Below are positions 1 to 12,108 of a stretch of 64,000 bases of DNA, one piece after another; position 1 is the stretch's first letter, and each line of letters begins with the position of its first letter. The translations under genes were made by a program, and so were the position numbers. This stretch comes from Ephydatia muelleri (lineage: Eukaryota > Porifera > Demospongiae > Spongillida > Spongillidae): assembly GCA_013339895.1 (NCBI GenBank), contig JABACO010000121.1:32283-96282 (forward strand). Direction: 5' to 3'. A model generated the notes under the pieces. The model saw nothing but the letters and a program-made list of their open reading frames with translations, had not been told where the DNA came from and did not search any database.

Positions 1-1110
1 TAAATCACTTTAGTCAGTAATGGACATGTACCCCCCCCCGCCCACCCTGGCCCAGTGCACGTAGAATATTAATTTGTGATATAGATAGCGGCAAAATTTG
101 TAGCAAGAAAGCGCACCCCAAAATTACAAGAACCTCACTAAGACACACTTTAGGCCTTGTACTATTAGGAAAAAAATACTGCGATTTCTTTGCTCTTTAA
201 CTTACAAAGATACTGTCCCGTAATCGTAAAGGGTCAAAACCCATGGAAGTCCACTTAGGACTGTTCCTTAGGATTAAAAAACATCTTAAAACACAATACG
301 AACGCAGTTAATTATTTCTAGCACGAATGCAAGACCCTAACGTCACTATGCAAAGAGCTAACCCCAACGAAAGAAAAAAATCATACTTTTTCTACTTTGA
401 CACCGTAAAACCGTCGCGGCAAAGCTGAATTACCGCATAAACTATATTTATAGTTTCAACTAGATTCACTGGGCCATCGATTTGTAGCATCAGCTGAATA
501 TTACGGCATACCTGTAAGGAGATTCAAGCGAAAGTTCGACAGTGACTTCCCAAAAATCCACCCCTTTTCACAAGTTCGGAGGTGCGATTATCACTACCTC
601 GGATGTCCCGCGCAGAGGTATAGCGCACGTGATTCGCTTCCAATCCCTCTATATATTATCTCTGGTGCTAGTGAAGGCAAACCAGCAAGTTTCTGCAGAG
701 CCGCAAATGAAGTCAACAACTTGAAGCGTCCTCTAAAATCGGTACTGATGTAATCGATGTAACGGATATCTAATGAATGAACCATGCCACACACGCACAC
801 ACACACACACACACACAAAACTTTTTTTTTACTGTGCCACAGGGCAGTCACGAGTTACCAACTATTGAGGATTTCGAAACGGTTTGCAAATAGCTATATG
901 GTGCTGCTTGCGTTTTATTGCTGTTGCTTTCTTTATCGTAGGTTCCATCCCCACCAAGCAGTCACGTCACTCCAGAAGCTGCCAAAAGGTTTATTTATTT
1001 TTTAATTGCAGGTTCACAACTGTTGTGCGTGTGTTAGAAAATCTCTGTGTTGCAAAAACACATGCACGCGTGCAGTATACCTCTACCTCTGTGACTGATT
1101 TGCCTTGCAG
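1..1110. other. Non-coding stretch upstream of gene fragment
   Basis: AT-rich DNA with a C-run near position 31 and a CA microsatellite near 790. The open frames here are short, and the minus-strand one is made largely of the CA repeat read as Cys-Val. I see no convincing exon. A possible acceptor (tttaattgcag) ends near 1010, but the frame after it could not be confirmed. Confidence 0.5.
786..816. repeat. (CA)n microsatellite
   Basis: A near-perfect run of CA dinucleotides with one CG interruption, followed by a T-run. It is the cause of the false Cys-Val open frame on the minus strand. Confidence 0.95.
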
Positions 1111-1754
1111 TACATCACATTCAAGTCAGCCAGCAACAACAAAGCAGTTATCTACACCATCCAGATCGCAGATGGAGCTACCATTGAGAGCAGGTACAAA
1201 TAGGCGCACTGCTCTGTCAGGATCGGAGGTATGCACTTTGCATGCATGTAAGAAATTATCATTCCAATTAATACACAACATTTAGTCAACAGCTAAACAG
1301 TGTCTTGTGAGCAAATTCATATGATGCAGTTCAATCACCTCAATTACTCATTAGGGTTTGGAATTGAATGGTGCAGATTGTGGTGATGAAAGGTCTGACT
1401 ATGAGCTACAGAGAGCAAGGTCGATCAGGCTCAACAAAGAATTTCTACATAGCCAACAAATGGTATGTTCAGGTTACAAAATATCCAGTTTTACTTTCAA
1501 TTCTTATAGATCGCAAATGTCGTGGATGAAGCTGATGCTGTTCTGGTTACCAAAAAGTGGTGGAGTAGGAGTCATGCTACAAAACCAAGCCTTAATTCAG
1601 TGGTATCAGCAATTGATGATGCTGGCTTCCAAGGCCAAAGAAGAACTGTACGTTGAGAGAAATGATGGCACATGTTGGAAACCGGCTAGTGGAAGAAAAA
1701 AGGGTTACCCTTAACAGAGCTGCTGGGCTATCAAAAGAAGACACTATACTGTAG
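1111..1754 (+). pseudogene. Three-exon gene fragment of unknown function, frameshifted at its 3' end
   Basis: I read three exons: 1111-1228 (after tgccttgcag, before gtatgc), 1355-1462 (after attag, before gtatgttc) and 1510-1656 (after ttcttatag). Both introns are phase 0 and the joined frame stays open for about 120 residues, far more coherent than any single open frame. Exon 2 encodes SDYELQRARSIRLNKEFL, resembling the short helical motif YE..R..NI..N...L seen in several DNA-associated animal proteins. The frame hits TGA at 1654, but a second frame starting beside it (REMMAHVGNRLVEEKRV..., stop 1752-1754) looks like the natural C-terminus, so a 2-base indel near 1654 has probably broken the gene. 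Upstream coding sequence was not found. I do not recognise the protein. Confidence 0.5.
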
Positions 1755-1828
1755 TGCGTGTATTGCTGCTATATGGTTCGTTATTGAACGTTTTGGGAAA
1801 CAAATTTTTTTGTGCACAATATTTGCAT

Positions 1829-1906
1829 GCGGGTCTGGGTACGAGACGACAGGAAAGGCCTGGCACTGCGGGTCTGGGTACGAGACGACAGGAAAGGCCT
1901 GGCACG
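1829..1906. repeat. Tandem duplication of a 39-bp transposon-end sequence
   Basis: Two adjacent copies of a 39-bp unit beginning GCGGGTCTGGGTACGAGACG. The core GGGTCTGGGTAC also forms the inverted ends of small elements at 39185-39262 and 48344-48986, so this is probably a doubled transposon terminus. Confidence 0.8.
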
Positions 1907-2454
1907 AGGCGTAGTACAACGTTGTTAAACGTTGTACAAACGTTGTAAAACGTGAATGCAATGATTGTATTCTATTGCCATTCATGCCGCGTGTAACGTT
2001 GAAATTTGATGTATTCTTACTGTAAATACGTTGTAATTCATAGTAAAATTTACAACCATTGTGAAAAATACAACCGTAGTAAAAGCACAATTTTGTTGTA
2101 TTTCAAATAACGCATATACAATGTTTTACCACACGATATACACTGCATTGCAACAAAAATACATTACATTTCTACCATCGTAAAATCATTTTTTTCCCTG
2201 TGAATATTTTAGCGTGTGCTTGTAAGGAAACCGTCGACAAGTGCCGCGAGAGTAGTAGAGGCTCGTGCTCGCCTTCCAAGAGGCCTCTGCTAGGCGGAGA
2301 GTGCCCTTCTGACTACATCAGTAGGATGTGATGGAGACTTTGATCGCCAGCTTGGAACTATATATACCTGTTTATTTTTTGACCAAGTTGTATTTCAGCT
2401 GTAATTTGATTAAAGTTTGCCGTTAAATTCTGAATTATTGCTGGCGTGGTTCAG

Positions 2455-2494
2455 GGTTTAAGCAGAGATAATATATATTATCTCTGGTTTAAGC
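2455..2494. repeat. Perfect 22-bp palindrome flanked by 9-bp direct repeats
   Basis: The palindrome AGAGATAATATATATTATCTCT (2464-2485, written with its two halves contiguous) is flanked on both sides by GGTTTAAGC (2455-2463 and 2486-2494). The arrangement is that of a tiny insertion with a 9-bp target duplication, or a slipped-strand event. Confidence 0.85.
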
Positions 2495-3051
2495 ACTAGC
2501 CTTCAAGTATGCAGAACAGAAAATGGATTTGAAACGATTCGAATACATGACGTGTACAGAGTCTGCACGCGTTCATCTGAAGTATGCAGACAGGTGATGA
2601 CGAATATACTGAATCCATATGCAGACCGCGATATCATACGTATAAGCGAAGTGTTCGTTCTGAGACGTATACATGGCGCCGCATTCGTGACGTATGAAAA
2701 ACTGCCACAGCAATTCAGGGCTTTGATTCCGGGCCCGTGACAGCACGCAATATCACCCGGAAGAGCGTGCTTTCGAATTTTGCGCGCCATGTGCTCTCGA
2801 AATCGTGAGTGGACCGATTTCATACGAATGATTTCTCGGTCCCGGAGGATAATTCTTATGCGCACGGGGTAATTCGCGATCTACATCGTGCGTGAACGTG
2901 CAATTTTGTACGAGATCGAGGAACGCACCGTGTACCCGCAATTGATTATCGATCGTATGACGTAGCGGGTTAAATATTCCAGTTATATTATTATTATTCT
3001 ACATGTGATTAATAATAGTTAAGGTTCAAAAAAATTTAATTTGTTTCGAAG

Positions 3052-3792
3052 TTACAAAATAACAAAATAGAAAGTTGTCTTGATAGAGAACTGGGATAAA
3101 ACCTTGTTCATAGTCTAAAAGAAAGCAGAACAGAAACACCACTTCGATAAATACATGGCCTTACCTCCCAACATTCGACGGTGAAGTTGTAACATTTGAT
3201 TTCCACAGAAACCTTTCTGAATAGTTCAGTGCTGTCAAAGTGAATACCCATAGAACATACCGCCCTCTGTGCGGAAGGAAAAGGATAACAAAAAGCGACG
3301 TACTGTTACATCGCGTACATTTTAGCGCTCTTGTTCAGCCACGATATTGCAGGTAGATCAAGGAATACACTTTTCAGCCAAGTACAGAACACCATTATTC
3401 TGTTCCTGACATTTCACTATGGGAAAGCAAACAAGGTGTCGCATAAAATACGTGTTTGACAGCTCACCTCGCTGTGTATAGCGTAGCTGGCCGTTCTTAT
3501 TAACCAACAACCTGCCTGAATCGCTTCGCTGAACGTTATCCCTTTCCTGACAAGCAAAGCTTTCAATTCAACTAAAGGTAACTCACCTGGCTTTCGTATG
3601 ACGTTTTTGGTATAAAATGGCACCTCTTTGACTAACAGTGGAAGATGTAGTGTTCCACAGTTGTCATACATCCTGAAAATAAACATTCTGTGAGCATGCA
3701 ACTTACTCGCTCAACACTTACCAACGGGAGACAAAAATAATCACCACGTGATTCAGGGCGCTGCTATTATACCGAAGCGCATGCGTTGTCAT
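3052..3792 (-). CDS. Four-exon gene, unrecognised 146-residue protein
   Basis: Minus-strand exons: 3792-3722, 3672-3468, 3266-3165 and 3114-3052. All junctions are GT-AG with pyrimidine-rich acceptors (tttattttcag, ccttccgcacag, ctttcttttag), and the frame is continuous from ATG at 3792 to TAA at 3052-3054, with an in-frame stop just upstream of the ATG. The first 24 residues (MTTHALRYNSSALNHVV...) are weakly hydrophobic near VVIIFV. The middle exon contains GELPLVELKALLVRKG, vaguely like a SAP-type helix-turn-helix, but I would not name it so. An optional intron of 40 bases (3547-3586, GT-AG) sits inside exon 2; its removal would put a stop soon after. I do not recognise the family. The ATG in exon 1 was chosen because it is the first in frame. 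Confidence 0.6.
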
Positions 3793-4252
3793 AACATGTA
3801 ACCACTCCTTGTCCGTTATACAGTTTTAGTAACAGCGATCGCAGTGAGGTATTTATATGCCAGCAAGACATGTCTATATGTAATGTGGTTGAGATAGCTA
3901 AGGCAACATCCTCATGCAGCTTTTGTAAGGTTGATACAATATGCAGACATGAGAGAGAACTAGGTTCATTCTAGACATAGATTGTTTACGTACCCCGCCT
4001 CTTTATAATAAGTATCATCACGCTGCAGAACCTAAACAAAATATTGCCTCCAATGCAAGCTTTAAAAAACATCATTTTCATTTATATACATGAATTTATA
4101 CAACACATATTCAATACACTGATACATAAATAACACACAAACGCAATTAGTAGCATTAAAAAAAAAACCAAGTCAACAATATGATAAGCAATTCATACAC
4201 ATGATTGGTGAAACTGGATTCTTAATGCATTTCTGGTGAGTGCTGCAAGTCA
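3793..4252. other. Upstream region of the small gene; no gene seen
   Basis: AT-rich sequence between the start codon at 3792 and the satellite array. It should include the promoter and 5' UTR of the minus-strand gene, but I see no clear TATA box or other defined site. Confidence 0.4.
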
Positions 4253-6420
4253 CTTATAATTAGAAGACCACTGGGGTGAGGCCTCAGACCAATGTGAAGC
4301 ATACTGGACAAACCTTGCTTCAGATAAAGTAAAATGTATAGAAGCACATGTAAATATGTTTATCGGGTAACTAGTGGCAAACGGCGTTCCAGACTTAGCC
4401 ACACCCTTCAGAATCACGTGACCCCAAGAGGACCTTTGGGGTGAGACCTCACACAAATGTGAAGCTTACTGGACAAACCTTGCTTCACACAAAATAAAGT
4501 GTATAGAAACACACGTAAATATGTTTATCAGGTAACTAAGAGGCAAATAGCTTACCAGACTTAGCCACACCCTTCAGAATCACGTGACCCCAAGAGGACC
4601 TTTGGGGTGAGGCCTCACACAAATGTGAAGCTTACTGGACAAACCTTGCTTCACATAAAGTAAAGTGTATAGAAACACATGTAAATATGTTTACAGGTTA
4701 ACTAGAGGCAAACGGCTTACCAGAATTAGCCACACCCTTCAGAATCACGTGACCCCAAGAGGACCTTTGGGGTGAGGCCTCACACAAATGTGAAGCTTAC
4801 TGGACAAACCTTGCTTCACATAAAGTAAAATGTATAGAAGCACATGTACATATGTTTATCTGGTAACTAGAGGCAAACGGCTTACCAGACTTAGCCACAC
4901 CCTTCAGAATCACATGACCACAAGAGGACCTTTGGGGTGAGGCCTCACACAAATGTGAAGCTTACTGGACAAACCTTGCTTCACATAAAGTAAAATGTAT
5001 AGAAGCACATGTAAATATGTTTATCGGGTAACTAGAGGCAAATGGCTTACCAGACTTAGCCACACCCTTCAGAATCACATGACCACAAGAGGACCTTTGG
5101 GGTGAGGCCTCACACAAATGTGAAGCTTACTGGACAAACCTTGCTTCACATAAAGTAAAGTGTATAGAAACACACGTAAATATGTTTACAGGTTAACTAG
5201 AGGCAAACGGCTTACTAAACTTAGCCACACCCTTCAGAATCACGTGACCCCAAGAGGACCATTGGGGTGAGGCCTCACACCAATGTGAAGCTTACTGGAC
5301 AAACTTTGCTTCACATAAAGTAAAGTGTATAGAAACACACGTAAATATATTTATCAGGTAACTAGAGGCAAACAGCTTACCAGACTTAGCCACACCCTTC
5401 AGAATCACGTGACCCCAAGAGGACCTTTGGGGTGAGGCCTCACACAAATGTGAAGCTTACTGGACAAACCTTGCTTCACATAAAGTAAAATGTATAGAAG
5501 CACTTGTAAATATGTTTATCGGGTAACTAGAGGCAAACGGCTTACCAGACTTAGCCACACCCTTCAGAATCACGTGACCCCAAGAGGACCTTTGGGGTGA
5601 GGCCTCACACAAATGTGAAGCTAACTGGGCAAACTTTGCTTCACATAAAGTAAAGTGTATAGAACACACGTAAATATGTTTATCAGGTAACTAGAGGCAA
5701 ACGGCTTACCAGACTTAGCCACGCCCTTCAGAATCACGTGACCCCAAGAGGACCTTTGGGGTGAGGCCTCACACAAATGTGAAGCTAACTGGACAAACTT
5801 TGCTTCACATAAAGTAAAGTGTATAGAAACACACGTAAATATGTTTATCTGGTAACTAGAGGCAAACGGCTTACCAGACTTAGCCACACCCTTCAGAATC
5901 ACGTGACCCCAAGAGGACCTTTGGGGTGAGGCCTCACACAAATGTGAAGCTAACTGGACAAACTTTGCTTCACATAAAGTAAAGTGTATAGAAACACACG
6001 TAAATATGTTTATCTGGTAACTAGAGGCAAACGGCTTACCAGACTTAGCCACACCCTTCAGAATCACGTGACACCAAGAGGACCATTGGGGTGAGGCCTC
6101 ACACAAATGTGAAGCTTACTGGACAAACCTTGCTCCACATAAAATAAAATGTATAGAATCGCATGTTAATATGTTTATCGGGTAACTATAGAGGCAAACG
6201 GCTTACCAGACTTAGCCACACCCTTCAGAATCACGTGACCCCAAGAGGACCATTGGGGTGAGGCCTCACACAAATGTGAAGCTTACTGGACAAACCTTGC
6301 TCCACATAAAGTAAAATGTATAGAATCGCATGTAAATATGTTTATCGGGTAACTATAGAGGCAAATGGCTTACCAGACTTAGCCACACCCTTCAGAATCA
6401 CGTGACCCCAAGAGGATAGC
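4253..6420. repeat. Satellite array: about 13 copies of a ~166-bp unit
   Basis: The sequence CTTCAGAATCACGTGACC recurs about 13 times at intervals of 162-170 bases, the last near 6393, with a decayed half unit after it. Each unit holds an E-box palindrome (TCACGTGA, twice mutated to CACATGA), a short hairpin (CCCCAAGAGGACC...TTTGGGG) and a second hairpin around CACACAAATGTG. On the minus strand one frame stays open over several units where the unit length is a multiple of three (for example 5621-6106), giving a 55-residue repeat. Splice-donor-like GGTAAG and acceptor-like motifs occur in each unit. I regard the open frames as a by-product of periodicity. Confidence 0.95.
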
Positions 6421-7301
6421 CACACTCTACACAGTCAGCTAGACCCCAAGTACACTGTCGGCCATATGGGTGGGGCCCTCACACATATGAAAATTCACTT
6501 TAAACATATCCAATGTACTACTTGCACACAAACATACATGTGCGTGGATGCACACATTTACAGTTGCTCTACCACAAATGCTGTACCTATGACTTCACAA
6601 CAGAGATTCTCACTTACACAGGTGGCCTTGGTCTTGGTCCTCAATGGAGAGTAAGCCACAACCATCAGGTCTCTCTGGTAAAATAGAACCAGGATTATGA
6701 ATTGGCTATTACATGCAGTTGAGATGCACCTTGACATTTTCTCTGCAATAAAGTAAATCAGGAATCGATACACCATGAGCCTTGTACCATACATGTATAA
6801 GATTTATCTACTATGGTATAACTGCGAGCGCTTTATTTTTATTTATTTTTTTATTTGGGTGGGGGGTGGGGCGGGGGGTTATAGCCCGCAAATACACGTA
6901 CCCCTATGACACTGTCACACTGTCCACTAGTAAGGATTATAATAGCAAACGTAAGCTTCACTTCCTACGTCCCTGACAGTGTAGTTTACTATGTAGAGTA
7001 CAAAATCACTAATCAGTACTCAAGATGTATGAGTTAGAAATTAGCACCGCGTAGGCCTACCGTAAACAAGACTGCCCGCCCGGATCCGAGTGTGATGCAC
7101 AAGTAGTTTTGTACGTTGAGCCAGATAGATCTACTATCGGGTGAGCGTTAAATATAAATACTTTAAATCTAATGCAAGTGAGCGTTAAATAGTGAAGTAA
7201 GCAACAAGATGATACAGTGAATGCATTGCAATAATATTATAGAATTACTGCACAGCAACTTCATTGTCTCCAGCACTAGGTGAATGGAAGGGAATAATGT
7301 T
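6421..7301. other. Intergenic; G-rich tract at 6855-6880
   Basis: Contains a degenerate satellite end (to about 6490), a T-run followed by GGGTGGGGGGTGGGGCGGGG at about 6857 (a possible G-quadruplex on the plus strand), and the 3' flank of the minus-strand gene that ends at 7302. No exon was recognised. Confidence 0.5.
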
Positions 7302-9084
7302 TCAAGAAAACTCCAATTCATCGTCCGATGAAGCCTCGCATAACGGAATAGGTCTCCTAGACAACACGAATGCAGGAAAACAAGTGTTATAATCATGGGT
7401 TCAGTATCAGGTAAAGACACCTTGTTTCAGGGCTAGTAGACACAAGTTCATCGGAGCTGCTTCCAATATCTTTGTGAGTGGATAACTCTATAATTGTAGT
7501 TATGACATTAAACATGCTCACTGCCAACATACTCACAGCTTTCTACCTGTCCATGTTCTTTTTGCCACCAGCTCTGTACTACTCTTGCTGTAAACTGAAT
7601 ATTTAAATTAAGGAAAACAAAATGAATACGTCTTACCACGTTTTAGTTTCCGCTATTACACTTGGTGCTGATCGTAGGAAATTACATTGATGCATTATAT
7701 TACTTCAAGGAAGAGTACTTACAATATCGTATTTGTCTGGGTTTGGTAGGATTTCGCAGTACTGGAGTTGATGGCAATTCTGTGCAGAGAACTTAGAAAT
7801 TCTATAGCATGCTAGCAGTGCATTTACCATTGACAGGAGGTGCACAAATGATGGGTGATGGCGTTGATTGGGCTTCAGCTGTCAAATGAGATTAATGAAT
7901 ACAGTGTTGCTGATGCTTACATTCACCTGCATCAGCTTTGTCAACAGCCCATGCTGGAGCATTCTTGGGAACTAATGATAGTGAAACTAGTCCTGCTACT
8001 CTCTCTTTCTGTTTAAATCCTGTGTACTCCACAGTTTCTTTTTTAGCTGCTAAACGCTTGTCCAACTTATGGACCAATCTGTTTAACACTTTAGAATCAG
8101 ATGCAAAGTAGTAGCAAATGTACTCAATCCCAACATGTACTTACAATTTGATCGCCACACAGGTTTGTGGGTGACTTTAACTTTCTTCAAGTCCTTTTCA
8201 TAATCACTCTCATCCGTCATGTAACTTGGATCTATTTCAGCCCACTTTTTCCTTTCCTGTTCATCCTTCAGAACTGTTTGTCGTTTCAGATAAAGCTGAA
8301 ATGGAATGCATTGTGTATGTGCAAGTAAGCCATAATGTGGAAAAAAAATTCAATAACCTTCTTTTGAGAACGCCGTTTTGTACTATTCTTCTGGTTTGCT
8401 GCAGCTTTTTCTTCTCGACTCTGATGTGAATCAATAAATTGACGGCGCCTAGATTCATAGTAACGATACACTGCTCCTGCAATGTTAAATACATGACTAA
8501 GCCAACATAAACCTCATAGTCATTACTTGTGTGAAATTCACTATACTCTTCCATTTTGCCTGATTTCGTCAATTGGCCCAATAACCAGTCCGTTACTTGC
8601 TGATTATGACTGCTTCTGTATCTATTAAAAATAGCTCTCACAATGTGTTAATTACAACCAATGAAGATACGCAATACCTTTCATCAACTTTAAACTGCTG
8701 TTTATCAGAGAGGCTTGCATAGATAGACTTGACTGCCGTCTAAAGGACAGGCGGACAATGACAGTTCAGTGCCAAGTAGCATCATTTTTATATGTTATAC
8801 ATTTTTAAATATATATTGTATCAACTCACACTTAGGACTGATGGAATCCTATTTCCTGACGAACCAGGGGTAGTAGCAGGGCTAGGTGTTGCTGGTGATG
8901 GCGCTTTTTTTGTTTTTAATTCACCTATCTCCTTAGACATCACTTCCATCTGTTGCACAACTCCTTTGATAGAATCTGCATTCGCTTGCACTGCCTCAGT
9001 GAGCCTTTCCAATTTGATATCTGTTTCCGATTTTGAGGACTGCGGGATATGCTTCGGCCGTCCATAGAATCCGTGGACTTCCAT
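7302..9084 (-). CDS. Eleven-exon gene: charged, coiled-coil protein with WRS-LD motif, possible transposon companion
   Basis: Minus-strand exons: 9084-8830, 8739-8678, 8636-8527, 8476-8358, 8295-8145, 8088-7927, 7878-7828, 7791-7723, 7594-7547, 7469-7421 and 7356-7302. Every junction is GT-AG and the frame is unbroken for 376 codons; introns are 36-128 bases. Residues 1-85 include a helical, coiled-coil-like stretch (SETDIKLERLTEAVQANADSI) and a Pro/Ala/Thr-rich linker. The middle is very basic (YESRRRQFIDSHQSREEKAA), followed by MTDESDYE, then VWRSNLLNRLVHKLDKR. The tail is acidic and ends SSDDELEFS. This order (MSDE-like acid box, then WRS...L...LD) recalls an uncharacterised family found in many invertebrate and fish genomes; I cannot assign a biochemical role. 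It lies 456 bases downstream of the tnp2-type transposase on the same strand, so it may be the second gene of that element. A longer start at 9135 is possible; 9084 has the better context. Confidence 0.75.
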
Positions 9085-9540
9085 TTCCGTCTTTACGCAC
9101 GTGCACAAATCAACCGCGCTTCTAGTGTATTTCAATTATGCGGAAGTAAATTATTTAAGAAGGATATTTTAAAAATATTCAAATTGCAATGCATTGATAG
9201 CGGCGTCGGTATGGGGAGGGGGGAGGGGGGGGGGGTCAAACCTTTATGGCCGCCCGAGGACAGTGCGGGGAGGGCTGCACCCCCCCGCACTACTAGGGGG
9301 TATCGGAAAGCGCTGTAAACTCTTGCATCGGAGTCTGCAACACCACGCTTTTTTATTATGTCAATGCTAGAATCAGTTAAAATTCATTAAGTGCAGCTAG
9401 TATATGATATGCATGCAAGCCTAACAAGCAATCGAATTGTATGAATTTAGGCGCATCATGACATGGCATGTGTAGTAGGTAATATATAATAGTAATAGTC
9501 CTTCATTACAATAAAAATGCGATACATGTATTTCAACAGC
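9085..9540. other. Spacer between the transposase and the downstream gene, with G-rich tract
   Basis: Holds GGGGAGGGGGGAGGGGGGGG at about 9215-9233 and a C-run at about 9280 followed by CGCACTACTAGGGGG. The G-tracts could form a quadruplex on the plus strand. If the two flanking genes are one element, this is its internal spacer; otherwise it may contain an element end. Confidence 0.5.
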
Positions 9541-9920
9541 TCACACAAAACTAATGGATGGAATTAGTACAGAGACATTTTCCTTAGAGTCATTAAATTG
9601 CACTTCAAGGTTTGCATGAGCACAGATGCCTAGGATGCGCTGAATAGGAATAAAGCACGAAATTGATGGCTTTTCACACACTGTAGCTGACTGACCAAAC
9701 CAGTCATATTGACTATGTGGCTTTGCCCATTTCACCAACGCAAATAAGTGAGACTTCGAAGTGGTGCCAATTGAAACAGTGTGCTCAACAAAATATTGCA
9801 CAACTCCAAAGAAGGTGCTATCATCCCCAGAGAGAACATGCAGGCCGTCTGGTTGCTTTAAAGGCCAGCGTGCAAAAACAACAGAACCTTTATCAGTCCG
9901 TGCACTTATTGAATCACAAT

Positions 9921-9948
9921 ATGCCCTGCAATAGATGCCCTGCTGGAA
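9921..9948 (-). repeat. 14-bp tandem duplication causing the transposase frameshift
   Basis: On the plus strand ATGCCCTGCAATAG (9921-9934) is followed by ATGCCCTGCT. The frame before it and the frame after it both encode family-typical residues, and they differ by an amount explained by a 14-base gain. Confidence 0.7.
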
Positions 9949-12108
9949 ATATTGTACATGACTAACAATGAATTAAACTCTATATACAGGTGCTTATACG
10001 ATTCTGTGAGTTGTTCAATCATCTCAGGTTGCATGTACTTTGTACTGATTGGTGGAAGAAGTTCTCCCACTGACTTTGTACATATACTGTAATCAAGTTT
10101 TGTTAAGTTTGACATTGGTGAGAATGCAAGTGCCCTTTGAAGAACAGCTGATGTTGTGCCTTGCAAGATTGAGCCTGTTGTACTTTTCTCTCTACACTTT
10201 ACCAAGAACTTTTCATATTCATTCGATAGATGAAGGGTACTAGAATGCTGATGCATCAAAAATTTCTTCATAAACTGCATTTCTATATTGTTATTATTTG
10301 TAAAATAGTCACCAAGAGTTCCATTGAATCGTTCAAAAGAAAAGCACCAAAATCCATAAACTGGACCATAATCCAAAATAACTTCTTTCAGGTGCAGATG
10401 TAAGTGCAAGTTTATAGTGCAATGTTGAGCACCATATAAATTTTCAAATGATTTACAAAACTGTACTAAATATTCATCTGAAGCCACTACACTGTGTTTT
10501 AAAATAGTGCGTTTAACTAGAATTGAACAAGCACGAACAAATAAGAGCCAGCATTGAAAGTGATGTTTTGGTAGTTGGTCCTTAAGACATACAGCAGAAT
10601 ACACAGTAACCCAGTTCTTCCACTGGTCAGCAGTAAAGCCAGAAAAGCTTGATGCAATTTTTGATGGAAGCCTACCAATGCTTCTTGGTACATTTATTTT
10701 AGATGACATACTTGATATGTTGTTCAATTGTGCTTTTGACAGAATGTTCTGCTCTATCCATATATTCATAATGTGCTTTGGTGTTCCCAACAGAATGTTA
10801 TGCATAGGGTCTATCACATGCATTCGTACAATGTTAAAATATGGTAGTTGCGTGAGAATGGAATATCGCACACCATGGTCTGATACAACCTTCTGTTTCA
10901 TTGTCTTTGTTGGTGCCTTTAAATACTGCTCTGAACAAGAATTGTAGTTATCTTTTGTGCGGAGTTCCCATGAGTCTCTGTCATATCCAGAGTAATCCAA
11001 TTTGTTGTCACATATACCAAAGTTAAACTCTTTTAAGCATTTAGAACATCCATGTGTAGCACTGTGTCCAGCAAAACCACATACTTTTCTTGTTGCAGGA
11101 ATGTCGCACATAACACAAATCAATGCTAAGCGTATTTTAACAAATGACTGTGAGAGGTTGCTCCAGATCATGATACCTTCCCAAAATTCAAGTAGGTCTT
11201 GAACAAAAGGGCCTAGGTAAGAGTTCATTACTTTTTTGGGCTCAGAAGCGCCAGGAATTAAACCAAGTAAAATTACATTCTCCATCTTAAATCTCTCCTT
11301 CCTCGGCAGGTTGAAAATAACTAAAAATAGTACACCAATGGAATAGGTTACATGCTTATAGGGCTGGAACCAATCACATCCCAAACCCAATGCAAGATTG
11401 TTTGGTAGCGACAAGAACCCCTTTCCATCCAATGTCTGAAGTTCTTCCCAAATTCTCCCATCGTATATGTCAGTTAATAATTCAGGATCCCTATCTTTGT
11501 ATGTGTTTCGCCATTGCTCACACTTTGACAAAAAATCAGGTCGATTTATTAGCAACCCAATAGCATCATTGAGATGCTGATAACAGTATTGCTTTTTAGC
11601 TTCTAATGATGCCTTTGATTTGTGCCGTTTAACAGCTCGTAATAGTTCAAATCCACATGGATTCCTATAATGGGCTTGTGGATGGTTTGGGTACTCCAAA
11701 TGCTTACATGTGGCAGACATAACTTTACCACCTGGCTGGACAATGATGCAGTCTTCTAAATTATATATTGAATTACATTTCGGACATACTACATAACGTT
11801 CAAATGATGGACATGTGAAACCAATTATTTTCTGAGCAGTTTTTTGAGTTTTTGGACATCCCAATAAACTGGAAGATATGTGTGCTGTGCACAATGTGAT
11901 TAAATTGAAAAAGGACTGCAGGAATGCCAAAAGAACAGTAATAGCTGCATTTGATATCCCAAAACTCAGCTGCCATACTGAAATGAACACTAGCAGTATG
12001 CGAAGGGGAGACTTTGCTGCGTCTTCAGAGCTTAGCTTTTCTCTTGTTCTACCGTCCGAATTTGACTCATCCTATGCAAAGAACTTTAATTTTTAAATTT
12101 AGTACAAT

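Larger units (their letters stand above)
1755..3051. other. Non-coding, repeat-like stretch
   Basis: From 1915 to 2100 the motif ACGTTGTA recurs several times on both strands. From 2500 to 2970 base composition shifts to more CpG, with opposing open frames of 60-120 codons that show no splice sites or recognisable motifs. Probably intergenic and transposon-derived. Confidence 0.4.

Noticed and set aside
594-851. Minus-strand open frame with Cys-Val run
   Set aside because: It is the CA microsatellite read in frame, with no splice or motif support. The same applies to the frames at 37482-37826, 55162-55486 and 61481-61746.
5621-6106. 161-codon minus-strand frame in the satellite
   Set aside because: It arises where three units happen to be multiples of three in length. 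Other units break the frame, and no start or domain is present.
8286-8641. Read-through frame across 8478-8526 (NDYEVYVGLVMYLTLQEQ)
   Set aside because: It uses intron sequence. Splicing at 8527/8476 gives a charged protein in frame with the next exon, whereas the read-through frame cannot join it.
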